A stretch of 64,000 nucleotides of DNA, from assembly GCF_025490915.1 (NCBI RefSeq), contig NZ_JANQBA010000002.1, forward strand, positions 248,001 through 312,000, written 5' to 3'. Shown here in pieces: positions 9,201 through 16,132 of the stretch (position 1 is the first letter of the stretch; each line of letters starts with the position of its first letter). The notes below the pieces were generated by a model. The model was not told the DNA's origin, did not search any database, and saw nothing but the letters and a program-made list of their open reading frames with translations. A program made the translations under genes and the position numbers. Source of the DNA: Lacticaseibacillus parakribbianus. GTDB taxonomy: Bacteria; Bacillota; Bacilli; Lactobacillales; Lactobacillaceae.

Positions 9201-9501
9201 CCGGCTTGATCACGTGGTTGAAGTAGATGAAATCGTAGCCGTTGGTCTTGTCCAGGGCCCGTTGGATGCGGCCGCCGAGCTCCGGCAGAATCATCACCTT
9301 CAGGTAGTCGTTTTCGAGGTAGACGGCGCGGTAGGTCTTGTCCGTCGGCTTGTCCGCGATTTTTTCGGTCACCGGCAGCGGGTAGACCTTGCCGCTGGAT
9401 CCCTGGTAGACGCGCTTTTCCAAAAACAGCGGGTTCTTATCCGGCTTGGCCACCTCATAGGTCGGCAGCACAACGTTCTCTTCCCAAGCTTTCACTTGCA
9501 T
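6220..9501 (-). CDS. DUF5107 domain / TPR-repeat protein
   Basis: A 1093-residue cytoplasmic protein. Residues 1-430 are a beta-rich region resembling the DUF5107 domain, a fold related to sugar mutarotase-like hydrolases (ISGGIEFNWPQHH, about residues 108-120). The rest is helical with many TPR-like repeats. Such proteins occur in Firmicute and actinobacterial sugar loci; their role is not firmly known to me. The ATG at 9501 is chosen because AAAGGAGT lies 9 bp upstream; a longer frame to 9582 would run through the promoter region. It is the first gene of an operon with GH97 and diverges from an AraC-type regulator. A glycosidase activity is possible. Confidence 0.75.
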   Translation of the reverse strand: MQVKAWEENVVLPTYEVAKPDKNPLFLEKRVYQGSSGKVYPLPVTEKIADKPTDKTYRAVYLENDYLKVMILPELGGRIQRALDKTNGYDFIYFNHVIKPALVGLVGPWISGGIEFNWPQHHRPSTFMPVEHELVPNADGSQTVIVSEIDQMYGTKGEARFTLYPDKAYIQIDGQLYNRTDLPQTFLWWANPAVPVNDHTYSVFPPDVNAVMDHGKRAVSSFPIATGTYYKYDYSDGVDISRYKNVKVPTSYMAYHSDYNFMGNYDEKVAAGLLHVADHHVSPGKKQWTWGSGDFGQAWDRNLTDHDGPYIELMTGVFTDNQPDFSWLAPYEEKTFTQYFMPYKGVGHIKNATKDAAINVELTDGKTRVAVYASSKLSAQLTLALDDEVLFTDHVALTPNAAYEKLLDTPIAAIDERVKLTLSDDHGVIVAYQGAPAAIADLPDPAAAIGEPTAIKTTEELFLAAQHIEQYRHATLDAAAYYQEGLRRDASDIRLNNGYGLYLYRRAEFKAAKAHFARAVARQELHTPNPDTGAPRFNLGLAQLALGEDAAAFDSFYKATWNDDTKGPAFFQLALAAARQGNDRQALAFVTQALTRNTHHLKARVLQVVLMRRLGQPVDAAIAANLAIDPLDLGSLYEAGRGDVAAQATWQQAMRQSLNNYLELADDYWQMGELTAAAAILQAAPAGPMPHYYLAALALAQGDPRQAAAELAAAEAADPTYCFPNKLREYRVLTTLIAAFPDDTPHASYYLGNLLYDKRRHEAAIAAWEKAQEQLPDFPTLLRNLAFARYNVQDDLKGALALQAKAQALDPTDARLLLELNSLQQLAGQPVATRLAGLEGKLDLVHQRDDLLVEYITLLNASGRYQDALAEIMHRQFHPWEGGEGKVSTQYVTALTELAKAALATAPQKAIVLLNRSLERPANLGEGKLANYHDNLSEYLLGVAYDKLNDPEAAREHFEKATIGDQEPGDVLYYNDQPADLILYMGLAYLRLGETKAAKRCFYALTTYGQKHLHDVAHYDYFAVSMPQTTVFKADITKNHRIYCRYLLALGHYGLGQHDLARQLATAVLAAVPDHLGAITLLQRLADPLFETL

Positions 9502-9557
9502 GTGATCCACACTCCTTTTGTTAATCGCCCCTATCGTAGCCGCTCCCGGCGGCAAAA

Positions 9558-9571
9558 TGAATGCACTTTCA
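9558..9571 (-). promoter_or_regulatory. cre-like box between DUF5107 operon and AraC-type gene
   Basis: The minus strand reads TGAAAGTGCATTCA, matching cre TGNAANCGNWNNCA at every defined position except the central C. With GAAAGCATT downstream it also forms a 9560-9583 inverted repeat overlapping the -35 of the AraC-type gene, so it may serve the AraC protein as well. Confidence 0.55.
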
Positions 9572-9581
9572 GCCGAAAGCA

Positions 9582-9610
9582 TTGACTATCCGCCACTCCC
9601 GCGGTATAAA
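9582..9610 (+). promoter_or_regulatory. Promoter of second AraC-type regulator
   Basis: TTGACT (9582-9587) and TATAAA (9605-9610) are separated by 17 bp and lie 18 bp before the ATG at 9628. The -35 overlaps the inverted repeat at 9560-9583. Confidence 0.7.
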
Positions 9611-9627
9611 GGGCCCGAGGTGATCGT

Positions 9628-10509
9628 ATGACGATTCAAAAAAAGGCCGGCTTTGCCGGCGAGCGCTACTTGCTGTTGCCGATGCGCGATTCGGCGGCGC
9701 TTTTGGCCCACGCGCTGGTCAACCAAAACTACATCACGGAGATCGGCTACTACCCCGCCGCGCGGTTTCACTACCGCGAGCGGCCGCACGGGGCGGCCCA
9801 GACCATCTTCTTGTTTTGCGTCGCCGGCCGCGGCACCGTCGAATTCGGCGGCGCGACCTACCCGATGACCGCCGGCACCATCTGCTTCATTCCGGCCAAC
9901 ACGCCGCACCGCTACTTCGCCGACCCGGCGGCGCCTTGGACCATCATGTGGTTTCATTTTGCCTCCCAGACCTTCGCGCAGATTCAGGCGACCGATCAGA
10001 CCAAGTTGCTGCACCTCGGCGCGGCCAAGCAGGCGCGAATCGAGCAGCACTTCTCGGAGCTCTTGACCCTGCTCGAGCAGGAGGTCTCGATCGCCAATCT
10101 GATCTGCGCCTCCAACTACCTGACTTTGATCATCACCGAAAGCTACTTCATGCAAAATACGCCGGTCCAGGACCTGAAGGCCAAGCTGGTGTCCGATTGC
10201 ATCGCCTACATGAACAGCCACCTGGAAACCGACCTCACCGCGGCCGCCCTGGCCAAACACGCCGGCGTCTCGATCAGCTACCTGAACCAGCTGTTTCGCC
10301 AGTACGCCGGCCGCTCGCCGATCGAGCTGTTCATCGAGTCGCGCATGAACCGCGCCTGCAGCTACCTGCGCCTGACCGACATGCGCGTCGGGGCGGTCGC
10401 GACGACCCTGGGCTACCACGACCCCTTCTACTTCTCCAAGCTGTTCAAAAAAACCATCGGCCTGTCGCCCAAGGCCTACCGCGAGCAGGCGACCGCGCCG
10501 ACGCCGTAG
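9628..10509 (+). CDS. AraC-family transcriptional regulator
   Basis: A 293-residue AraC-type regulator. The N-terminal half is a cupin (AGRGTVEFGG, then GTICFIPANTPHRYF), the C-terminal 100 residues hold paired helix-turn-helix motifs ending in the AraC signature (LGYHDPFYFSKLFKKTIG). It diverges from the DUF5107-GH97 operon and is its probable activator; that operon has a poor -35, consistent with activation. The ATG at 9628 has only a weak ribosome-binding site (CCCGAGG). It is a distinct relative, not a duplicate, of the regulator at 1666-2559. Confidence 0.88.
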   Translation: MTIQKKAGFAGERYLLLPMRDSAALLAHALVNQNYITEIGYYPAARFHYRERPHGAAQTIFLFCVAGRGTVEFGGATYPMTAGTICFIPANTPHRYFADPAAPWTIMWFHFASQTFAQIQATDQTKLLHLGAAKQARIEQHFSELLTLLEQEVSIANLICASNYLTLIITESYFMQNTPVQDLKAKLVSDCIAYMNSHLETDLTAAALAKHAGVSISYLNQLFRQYAGRSPIELFIESRMNRACSYLRLTDMRVGAVATTLGYHDPFYFSKLFKKTIGLSPKAYREQATAPTP

Positions 10510-10510
10510 C

Positions 10511-10566
10511 GGTCAGGCGGCGAGCGGTCGGGCGGCGAGCGGTCGGGCGGCGAGCGGTCGGGCGGC
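10511..10566. repeat. 15-bp tandem repeat, 3.7 units
   Basis: Units of GGTCGGGCGGCGAGC (first unit with one A) begin two bases after the stop codon of the AraC-type gene. Their role is unknown. Confidence 0.9.
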
Positions 10567-10643
10567 TTGGCCACGGGCCAGCCGGCGACCGCGAAATAAC
10601 CGCTGCCCGAGGTCGCGGCGGCGGCGCCACCCGCCGGTCCGAG

Positions 10644-10719
10644 GCCGCCCAATTTCTGATCGCGGCGGTTCGCACCAACGCGTGAGCCGCAGCCCAAATC
10701 AAATCCCGGTGCCGCCGAT
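10644..10719 (+). pseudogene. Relic tail of a duplicated TipAS-type MerR gene
   Basis: These bases repeat, almost base for base, the last 42 bases and following 32 bases of the MerR-type gene ending at 11598. In frame they encode AAQFLIAAVRTNA and a stop, against AAQFLIAAVRANA in the intact gene. The similarity also covers the first arm of the downstream terminator. Upstream of 10644 there is no similarity, so only the tail of a former copy remains. Confidence 0.7.
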
Positions 10720-10730
10720 CGTCGGCGACC

Positions 10731-10761
10731 GGCCGGCGCGAAACCGCCGGCCATTTTTTTT
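10731..10761 (+). terminator. Intrinsic terminator before the MerR-type gene
   Basis: GGCCGGCG (10731-10738) pairs with CGCCGGCC (10745-10752), followed by an eight-T run. It probably ends transcription of the AraC-type gene and the relic. Confidence 0.85.
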
Positions 10762-10772
10762 GGCAATCGCCC

Positions 10773-10803
10773 TTGACCCTGACGTCGCGTCAGCCCTTAT
10801 GCT
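10773..10803 (+). promoter_or_regulatory. MerR-type promoter with 19-bp spacer and dyad operator
   Basis: TTGACC (10773-10778) and TATGCT (10798-10803) are separated by 19 bp, the over-long spacing typical of MerR-family promoters. The spacer contains the dyad CTGACG-TCG-CGTCAG (10779-10793). This strongly suggests autoregulation of the following gene. Confidence 0.75.
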
Positions 10804-10842
10804 ACTGAGTGGGGCCAACCCGGCCCCGAACGGAGGAATGAG

Positions 10843-11598
10843 ATGCCCACTTACACCACCAGCCAGTTTGCCGCCTTGACCGGCCTGACGCCTCGCACCC
10901 TGCGCTACTACCACCGGCTCGGGCTGCTGCACCCGCACGTCGCGGCCAACGGCTACCGCCTGTTTTCAAGCCAAGACGCCGACCGGGCGCAGCTGATTCG
11001 CTTCTACGCGGCGCTTGGCCTGAGCCTGACCAGCATCGCCGCGCTGCTGGCAGTCGACGCCGCGACGCGCGTTTCGGCACTGAGGGCCCAACGCGCCAGG
11101 CTGGTCGCCCAGCAGCAGGCGCTGGGTCACCTCATCGCCGAGCTGGACAGCACACTCACCAATCAGGAGGGACAACCGATGACAGATACCGACAAATTCG
11201 CCGCCTTCAAGCAGGCGGCCCTCGCCCACAACGACGCCGAGTTCGGCCAGGAGGTCTTGGCCAAATGGGGCCCGGCGGAAAAAGCGGCCGCCGACCGCCA
11301 CTTCGCAGGCCTCGATGAGGCCACCTACAACCGCGCCCAGGCAATCGAGCGGCAGCTGGCCCAGGCACTGCGCCAGGCAACGGCTGCTGGCGCCGCCCCC
11401 GCCGGCCCCCAAGGCCAACAGGTCTACACCCTGCACCGGCAGTGGCTTGAGATCATGTGGCGCAAGTACGACCCGGTCATGCACCGCAACCTGATGGCGC
11501 TGTACGAAGGCGACAGCCGCTTTGGCGCCTACTACGACGCGCTGGCCGGCGCCGGCGCCGCCCAATTTCTGATCGCGGCGGTTCGCGCCAACGCGTGA
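10843..11598 (+). CDS. MerR-family regulator with TipAS ligand-binding domain
   Basis: A 251-residue TipAL-like regulator. Residues 1-70 hold the winged helix MerR domain (RTLRYYHRLGLL), 75-110 a coiled-coil linker, and about 115-250 a TipAS-type domain, which in Streptomyces TipA binds thiopeptide antibiotics. In lactobacilli such proteins are probable multidrug or stress sensors. The ATG at 10843 follows GGAGGAATGAG. It is monocistronic, with its own MerR-type promoter and terminator. Ligand and targets other than itself are unknown. Confidence 0.88.
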   Translation: MPTYTTSQFAALTGLTPRTLRYYHRLGLLHPHVAANGYRLFSSQDADRAQLIRFYAALGLSLTSIAALLAVDAATRVSALRAQRARLVAQQQALGHLIAELDSTLTNQEGQPMTDTDKFAAFKQAALAHNDAEFGQEVLAKWGPAEKAAADRHFAGLDEATYNRAQAIERQLAQALRQATAAGAAPAGPQGQQVYTLHRQWLEIMWRKYDPVMHRNLMALYEGDSRFGAYYDALAGAGAAQFLIAAVRANA

Positions 11599-11612
11599 GC
11601 TACGCCAAAATC

Positions 11613-11658
11613 AAATCCCGGTGCCGCCGACCCGAACGGGTTGGCGGCACCGGGATTT
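11613..11658 (+). terminator. Strong intrinsic terminator of the TipAS-type gene
   Basis: A perfect 16-bp stem (11613-11628 with 11643-11658) encloses a second small stem, ACCCG/CGGGT, and ends in T residues. Confidence 0.9.
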
Positions 11659-11674
11659 TGGCGTTGCGGCATTC

Positions 11675-11701
11675 AAAAATCCGGCGCAGCGCTGCGCCGG
11701 A
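11675..11701 (-). terminator. Terminator at the end of repeat element copy A
   Basis: The 22-bp perfect palindrome at 11680-11701 (TCCGGCGCAGC and its complement) is followed on the minus strand by five T residues. It is placed to end a transcript of roughly 400 nt from the promoter at 12086-12114. Confidence 0.7.
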
Positions 11702-12120
11702 CGCGCCGGAGCCACCGCGGGTCTCGACCCGTGGCGGCCTCGGTCTTCTTGTTGATCGGTGCGTTCTTGTGCTGATTGACCCGCGGCGGCCGCGTTGCGG
11801 CACGGTGCCTTGGGACAAGAAGCCGCCTGTCAGTCGGCGCCGCAGCTACCTCGCGATGCGAGTAGGCGCCAGGCTTTGCGGCAGGCGGATGGTGGTCCAC
11901 ACCCTGGTGGTCGGTCCCAATCGGAGGGGACCGTTGCACGAAAACGTCGGCGTTGTTGCCTGGTACGGCATGGCATGGGTGGGGGTACTGGGAATGCTTA
12001 TGTCCCGGACCTTCCCCCTAAGCAGTAGAGTTGCAAGCGCCGCGGCCGCGGCGTTTTCCCTGCCCGTTGACAATCATCTGATTCTAATGTAAGCCCCGTC
12101 ACCGCCGGCGTCAACTTTTT
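11690..12120 (-). repeat. Dispersed about 430-bp structured element, copy A
   Basis: This region is similar along its length to 42967-43393, with very high identity over 11880-12020. Conserved pieces include a minus-strand promoter, a CGGTCCC/GGGACCG hairpin (11912-11933) and a GGGA...TCCC hairpin near 12000. No convincing long protein is conserved in both copies. It may encode a small RNA of about 400 nt, a type I toxin-antitoxin pair, or be a short mobile repeat. It fills most of the 660-bp gap between the TipAS-type and serine hydrolase genes. Confidence 0.65.
12086..12114 (-). promoter_or_regulatory. Conserved promoter of element copy A
   Basis: On the minus strand, TTGACG (12114-12109) and TACATT (12091-12086) are separated by 17 bp. 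The equivalent promoter in copy B has the same -35 and spacing while the spacer sequence has diverged, which points to selection for transcription. Confidence 0.65.
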
Positions 12121-12261
12121 AGCTCACGTGATTGGGTGCCGGCTTGCGCGATCGACGGCCGCCGATTCAGCCCCCGGCGACCGCCGGCCTGCGCCGGCTC
12201 ACGGTTGCGACCGGTCGGCAACTGACGGCTCCGGTTCCGTGAGGCGGCACCCCGCCAGTGT

Positions 12262-13287
12262 TCAGTCCCCGTACACGATTTGCTGAACGCGCGTCGCGAC
12301 GGTTTGGACCAGCGACCAGTCCATGTAGTCCTGGTTGGTGGTCAACACGGCCAGCAGGTAGCGCTGGCCGTTGGGCAGCGTGACGATCGCCGCGTCGTTG
12401 TCGGTCGATTCCAGCCAGCCGACCTTGTCTTGCACCACGGCCTTGGGCGTCAGGCTCGCCACGGCGGCGGGAATGCCGTCGCGGTAGACCTGCGTCGCCA
12501 TGTCACCGGTCAGTTTGCTGGCCAGGCTGGCGTTGGCAAAGGGCGCCTGGCGCAGCGCGATGCGCCGCAGCATGGTGACCAGGTCGTTGGCCGTCGTTTT
12601 GGCGATGCCGTTGCCAAACACCGGGCTGACGATGCCCAGGCTTGCGAAGTAGGCGTTCATCGCCGTGGCGCCGTAGCGGTAGAGCTGGGCCTCGCCGTAC
12701 TCGTTGGCGGAGTTGACGATCATGTTGGTGAAGCCGGTTTCGTCCTCGCTCGTCCAAGTCCGGGCCCCGCTTTCGACTTGGTGGAACAGGTAAGCGGTGA
12801 TGTACAGCTTATAGGTGCTGGCGGCGGTCCAGCTGGTGGTGCCGTTGACGCTGGCCGCCAGGGCCCCTTGCTGGTAAACCGCGGCGGTCCGAGCCTTGGC
12901 CGCGGCACTGTCAGCGGTTGGGCTCAGGTTGTAGAAGCTGACGGCGACGTTGCCGCTAGCCCCGACCTCCTTCAGGTAGGCCGCAAGCTTGGTGCGAATG
13001 CTTTGTTGGCGCTGGGTCACCTGGGCCGCCGTCAGCGCCGTGGTCGCAGCGGCCTTTTTGACCGTCGCGGTCTTGGCCGCGCTGGTGCTGGCCGCGCTGC
13101 TGCCTGTGGTCTCGGCGCTGGCGTCCGTTTCGGCCTTGGCCGCCGTCGCCGGCTCGTCCAGGCCGTCGTCTGGCGCCACCATGGTGTGGACGCCCCAGCC
13201 CAGCAGGCTGAGGACCAGCACGGTGCAGCCGGCCGCCATGGCGACGCGATCCCAGCGCAGGCGCCGGTGATGATGATGTTTGCTCAT
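12262..13287 (-). CDS. Membrane-anchored serine hydrolase, class A beta-lactamase-like
   Basis: A 341-residue exported protein: a basic His/Arg-rich N-terminus, one hydrophobic segment (about residues 14-38), an Ala/Thr-rich linker to about 95, then a penicillin-binding/beta-lactamase fold. Motif 1 is STYK (Ser-x-x-Lys), motif 2 NSANEYG supplies Ser-Ala-Asn, and motif 3 is degenerate (QDKVGW in place of KTG). Lactobacilli carry several such proteins, thought to act on the cell wall rather than confer resistance. The ATG at 13287 is chosen because GGAGGGA precedes it by 6 bases. It stands alone, with no clear terminator. Confidence 0.8.
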   Translation of the reverse strand: MSKHHHHRRLRWDRVAMAAGCTVLVLSLLGWGVHTMVAPDDGLDEPATAAKAETDASAETTGSSAASTSAAKTATVKKAAATTALTAAQVTQRQQSIRTKLAAYLKEVGASGNVAVSFYNLSPTADSAAAKARTAAVYQQGALAASVNGTTSWTAASTYKLYITAYLFHQVESGARTWTSEDETGFTNMIVNSANEYGEAQLYRYGATAMNAYFASLGIVSPVFGNGIAKTTANDLVTMLRRIALRQAPFANASLASKLTGDMATQVYRDGIPAAVASLTPKAVVQDKVGWLESTDNDAAIVTLPNGQRYLLAVLTTNQDYMDWSLVQTVATRVQQIVYGD

Positions 13288-13387
13288 GTCGTCCCTCCGT
13301 ATGGGCGAGTCCCCGCCCATCACTTTTGATTATGCCGATAATTTGTGAATTTATCTACATTAATTAAGGATTTTTTGAGGTCACGCC

Positions 13388-13416
13388 AAAAAGGGCCGCT
13401 GCGGTGGCAGCGGTCC
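13388..13416 (-). terminator. Terminator of the WxL cluster
   Basis: GGGCCGCTGC (13393-13402) pairs with GCAGCGGTCC (13407-13416) around a four-base loop, followed on the minus strand by five T residues, 12 bp past the LRR gene stop. Confidence 0.9.
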
Positions 13417-13427
13417 TTGAACAAGGC

Positions 13428-14993
13428 TCAGTCGGCGGTGGCGGAGACCCCGCTGACGATGCTCCAGTTGACGGTGGCGGAATACGCCGTCGCGGTGACG
13501 GTCGTCTGGTCCGGCAGCTGCAGGCTCACGTTGCCGACGGATTGGCTCACGGTGACCGCCGCGGTGCCGGTATTTTCGATCAACGTCTGCGGCGTTCGGC
13601 CCAGTACCGTGGTCCCCCACAGGCCGCTCACCGCCGGCAGGGTCATCGCGCCGGCGAAGCTCGCCCCCGCCGCGTTTTGCCAAGGCGAGATGGCGACGGT
13701 CAGGCGGCTGTTGGCCGGCAGCGTTGCGGCCAGGCTGACCAGCCCGGTGCTGGTCACCGCGCTTGGCAGTTGGCCCAGCGTCAGGGTGCCGAAGTTCCAA
13801 GTGCTACTGACGGCCAGGGTTGCCGATGGTTGCTGCAGCTGCGCCAGCCAGTCTTGAAGCGCCTGGCGGGTCGCGGCGGAAAGATGGGCGTTGTTGTCCA
13901 GCAGGCTTTGAATCGAAGCGGCGGTCATCTGCGGCAAAAACACGCTGACCGCGTGGTCGTTCATCTCGGGAATGCCGCTGTACGGGTTGGCGGTGGCCGT
14001 CACGATCGCGTTGACGCTTTGGTCGGACAGGCTCAGGCTGCCGGTGTCCATGTTGACCAGGTTCAGGATGTAGATAATCGTGTTCCAGTTGCTGACATCC
14101 AGGTCGCTGTCGCTGAGGTCGGAGTCGCCGGCGTTGGTGATTACCGTCTGCAGCATCGAATTCAGGGTGCTTGAAATCCACATGACCGCGTTGCCGGCCA
14201 GGTTCAGCTTGGTCACGTACGTCACCGCGGCGAACTTGCGGTCCCACGCCAGCTGCAGGATGCGGTTGGTGTTCAGGTCGAGCGTGGTGATGCGCTGCGC
14301 TGCCGTGGCGTTGAGCAGCGTGTCGGCGACATGCGAGTAATTCAGCATTCCCAGGTTGTTGTGTCCCAACATGAGCGTGGTCAGGTGCGGCAGCCGCGGC
14401 GTGTCGAAGAGGCTCATCAGCTGCTGGGCCAGGCTCGAATCGCCAATGCGCTCGGTCACCCCGGTGAGGTCGACGGTGGTCGCGTTCGTCGCAGCGGCCG
14501 CCACCAGCATCAGCATGTTGAACGGTGGGTGGTACTGCTCGCTCGCCGATTTGCCATCGAAGCTCAGGGCGTTGTCGGCCAGCGCCTGGTCCGACTGCCC
14601 GGCGATCAGCACCTGGTTGTAGATGTTTTCGCTGACGTCGTAGCCGGTCGGCCCCTGGGCCAGGCCGGCCACCCAGTTGCTGACGGTGGCGCTGGAGGTG
14701 GAAACCACCGCACCGCTGGCCGTCGTGCTGCGTTCGGCCAGGCTGAAGGTCGTCAGCTGCGCGACGTCGGCCATGGTGAAGGTTGCCGGCTGCTGGCCAC
14801 GCGCCTGTGGGGTCTGGCCGTCGGCGTAGGTGCTGTTGGCCAGCACCACCTGAATCACGGCGTCCGGAATGCCGTAGGTCTCAAGGGTGTTGCCGGCGTA
14901 ATCCGCGGCAGTGGCGGCCTGCACCGGTCGGGCGCAGGCCCAAAGCCCGAACAGGATCGTCAACGCGATGATGATGCGGCTCAGTCTGTGCAT
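13428..14993 (-). CDS. Secreted leucine-rich-repeat protein with WxL-like C-terminus
   Basis: A 521-residue exported protein with signal peptide (residues 1-26, ending VQA). A middle region of short leucine-rich repeats (about 165-300; LTTLMLGHNNLGML, ITTLDLNTNRIL, VTKLNLAGNAV) suits binding to protein or sugar. The C-terminal 160 residues are beta-rich and end with NWSIVSGVSA, like the second motif of WxL wall-binding domains, but the first WxL motif is not obvious. The ATG follows AAAGGAGG. It is third in a cluster with a DUF916 protein and a WxL protein, and probably attaches to peptidoglycan with them. Confidence 0.75.
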   Translation of the reverse strand: MHRLSRIIIALTILFGLWACARPVQAATAADYAGNTLETYGIPDAVIQVVLANSTYADGQTPQARGQQPATFTMADVAQLTTFSLAERSTTASGAVVSTSSATVSNWVAGLAQGPTGYDVSENIYNQVLIAGQSDQALADNALSFDGKSASEQYHPPFNMLMLVAAAATNATTVDLTGVTERIGDSSLAQQLMSLFDTPRLPHLTTLMLGHNNLGMLNYSHVADTLLNATAAQRITTLDLNTNRILQLAWDRKFAAVTYVTKLNLAGNAVMWISSTLNSMLQTVITNAGDSDLSDSDLDVSNWNTIIYILNLVNMDTGSLSLSDQSVNAIVTATANPYSGIPEMNDHAVSVFLPQMTAASIQSLLDNNAHLSAATRQALQDWLAQLQQPSATLAVSSTWNFGTLTLGQLPSAVTSTGLVSLAATLPANSRLTVAISPWQNAAGASFAGAMTLPAVSGLWGTTVLGRTPQTLIENTGTAAVTVSQSVGNVSLQLPDQTTVTATAYSATVNWSIVSGVSATAD

Positions 14994-15086
14994 GCCCGAC
15001 CTCCTTTACCGGTGCGGCCTCGCGATTGCGTTGGGCGCCGCCTCACTTTTGGTTTTCGTGAAAGCGCGATTGCATCAACGCCGCGC

Positions 15087-16130
15087 TTACTGCTTGCGGC
15101 GCCTCAATAGTAGCACGACCAGCAGCGCAATCACCAGCAGCAGCACGGCGAACGCCGCGCTGGCGGCGTAGACGAACCACGGCCAGCCGCCGCGCTGGGC
15201 GGCCGCCGCCTTCGCCTGGGCCGCCTGGGCCGCCGCCGTCAGGGTGACGGTTTGGCGGTTGGTCAGCCGGTAACGGTAGCGCTGACCCTTGGGCCCGACG
15301 TATGCGCCCTTGGCGTCTTCGACGTAATACGCCGCGGTGGTCACCTGGTAGCGGCCGGCCTGGTCGCCTGGCAGTGCCAGCTGGAAGCCGAATTGCGAGT
15401 TCGGCGCCATTTGCATCCCGGTCGCCTGGCGCTTGGTGGTTTTGCCGGTGGTCAGGTTCTTAACGGTGGTGGTGACGGCCAGCTGGTTCAAAAACGTCGC
15501 GCTGGTGTTGGCCAGCGTCAGCGTCGCAGTTTTGGCCCCGGCCACCGTCGCGATGGTGGTGCGGCCGGCCGCCAGCTTCGGCGTGAAGGTGCGGTCGGTG
15601 TTTCGCGCGACCACCGCAATGCTGTAGCTGTAGCGGTTGACGATGGCCAACCCCGAGCCTTGCGCCTTGGCCGCCTTGGCCGGGCTGAAGGTCAAGGCCC
15701 CGGCGATTAGGCCATCCAACGCGGTCTTGGGCATGGTCAACGTGGCCTTGTAGGTCACCTGCCCCTTGGCCGGAATCGTCACGCTTTTGGCCCCGGTCAC
15801 CAGGTCGGCCAGCGCCACCTTCAAGGTCGCCGCTGGCTTGCTGGTGCCGGCGTAATCCACCTGGCCGTTGGCGCCGGTGGCGGCGGTGTGGAACCGCACC
15901 GCCACCTTCACCGGCTTGGCCGTCGTGTTCTTCAGCACCACGTTAAGCGGCGTCGCCTTGCCCGGCGCCACCACGACGTCGAAGTACGAGCCGGCCCCCT
16001 TGCGCTGCGCCGTGCCGGTTTGCGCCTGAACCGAAAAAGGCAGGCTAGCCGCCTGCACGATTGGGCCTCGCAGTCCCAGCCCGAGCATGAGCCCGAGCAG
16101 CAGTGCGAGGAAGAAGTTTTGTCTTTTCAT
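15087..16130 (-). CDS. WxL-interacting protein (DUF916/DUF3324)
   Basis: A 347-residue surface protein: signal peptide (1-27), DUF916-type beta-sandwich (about 30-150), a second beta-domain resembling DUF3324 (about 155-295), then a C-terminal membrane helix (about 315-340) and an RRRKQ stop-transfer tail. Such proteins are encoded beside WxL proteins and bind both them and peptidoglycan. The start lies 2 bp after the WxL gene stop, so the two are translationally coupled, and the LRR-WxL gene follows 93 bp later. The family assignment is strong from architecture and context. Confidence 0.87.
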   Translation of the reverse strand: MKRQNFFLALLLGLMLGLGLRGPIVQAASLPFSVQAQTGTAQRKGAGSYFDVVVAPGKATPLNVVLKNTTAKPVKVAVRFHTAATGANGQVDYAGTSKPAATLKVALADLVTGAKSVTIPAKGQVTYKATLTMPKTALDGLIAGALTFSPAKAAKAQGSGLAIVNRYSYSIAVVARNTDRTFTPKLAAGRTTIATVAGAKTATLTLANTSATFLNQLAVTTTVKNLTTGKTTKRQATGMQMAPNSQFGFQLALPGDQAGRYQVTTAAYYVEDAKGAYVGPKGQRYRYRLTNRQTVTLTAAAQAAQAKAAAAQRGGWPWFVYAASAAFAVLLLVIALLVVLLLRRRKQ

Positions 16131-16132
16131 AA

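Noticed and set aside
11690-12120. Housekeeping RNA such as RNase P RNA, tmRNA, 6S or SRP RNA
   Set aside because: Core conserved sequences of these RNAs are not recognisable and the element occurs twice, which is unusual for them.
11690-12120. Insertion sequence
   Set aside because: No transposase frame is shared by both copies and no matching terminal inverted repeats or target duplications could be fixed.
12262-13287. Acquired beta-lactamase resistance gene
   Set aside because: It has the Ser-x-x-Lys and Ser-x-Asn motifs but lacks a proper KTG motif, and such proteins are normal cell-wall-related hydrolases in lactobacilli.
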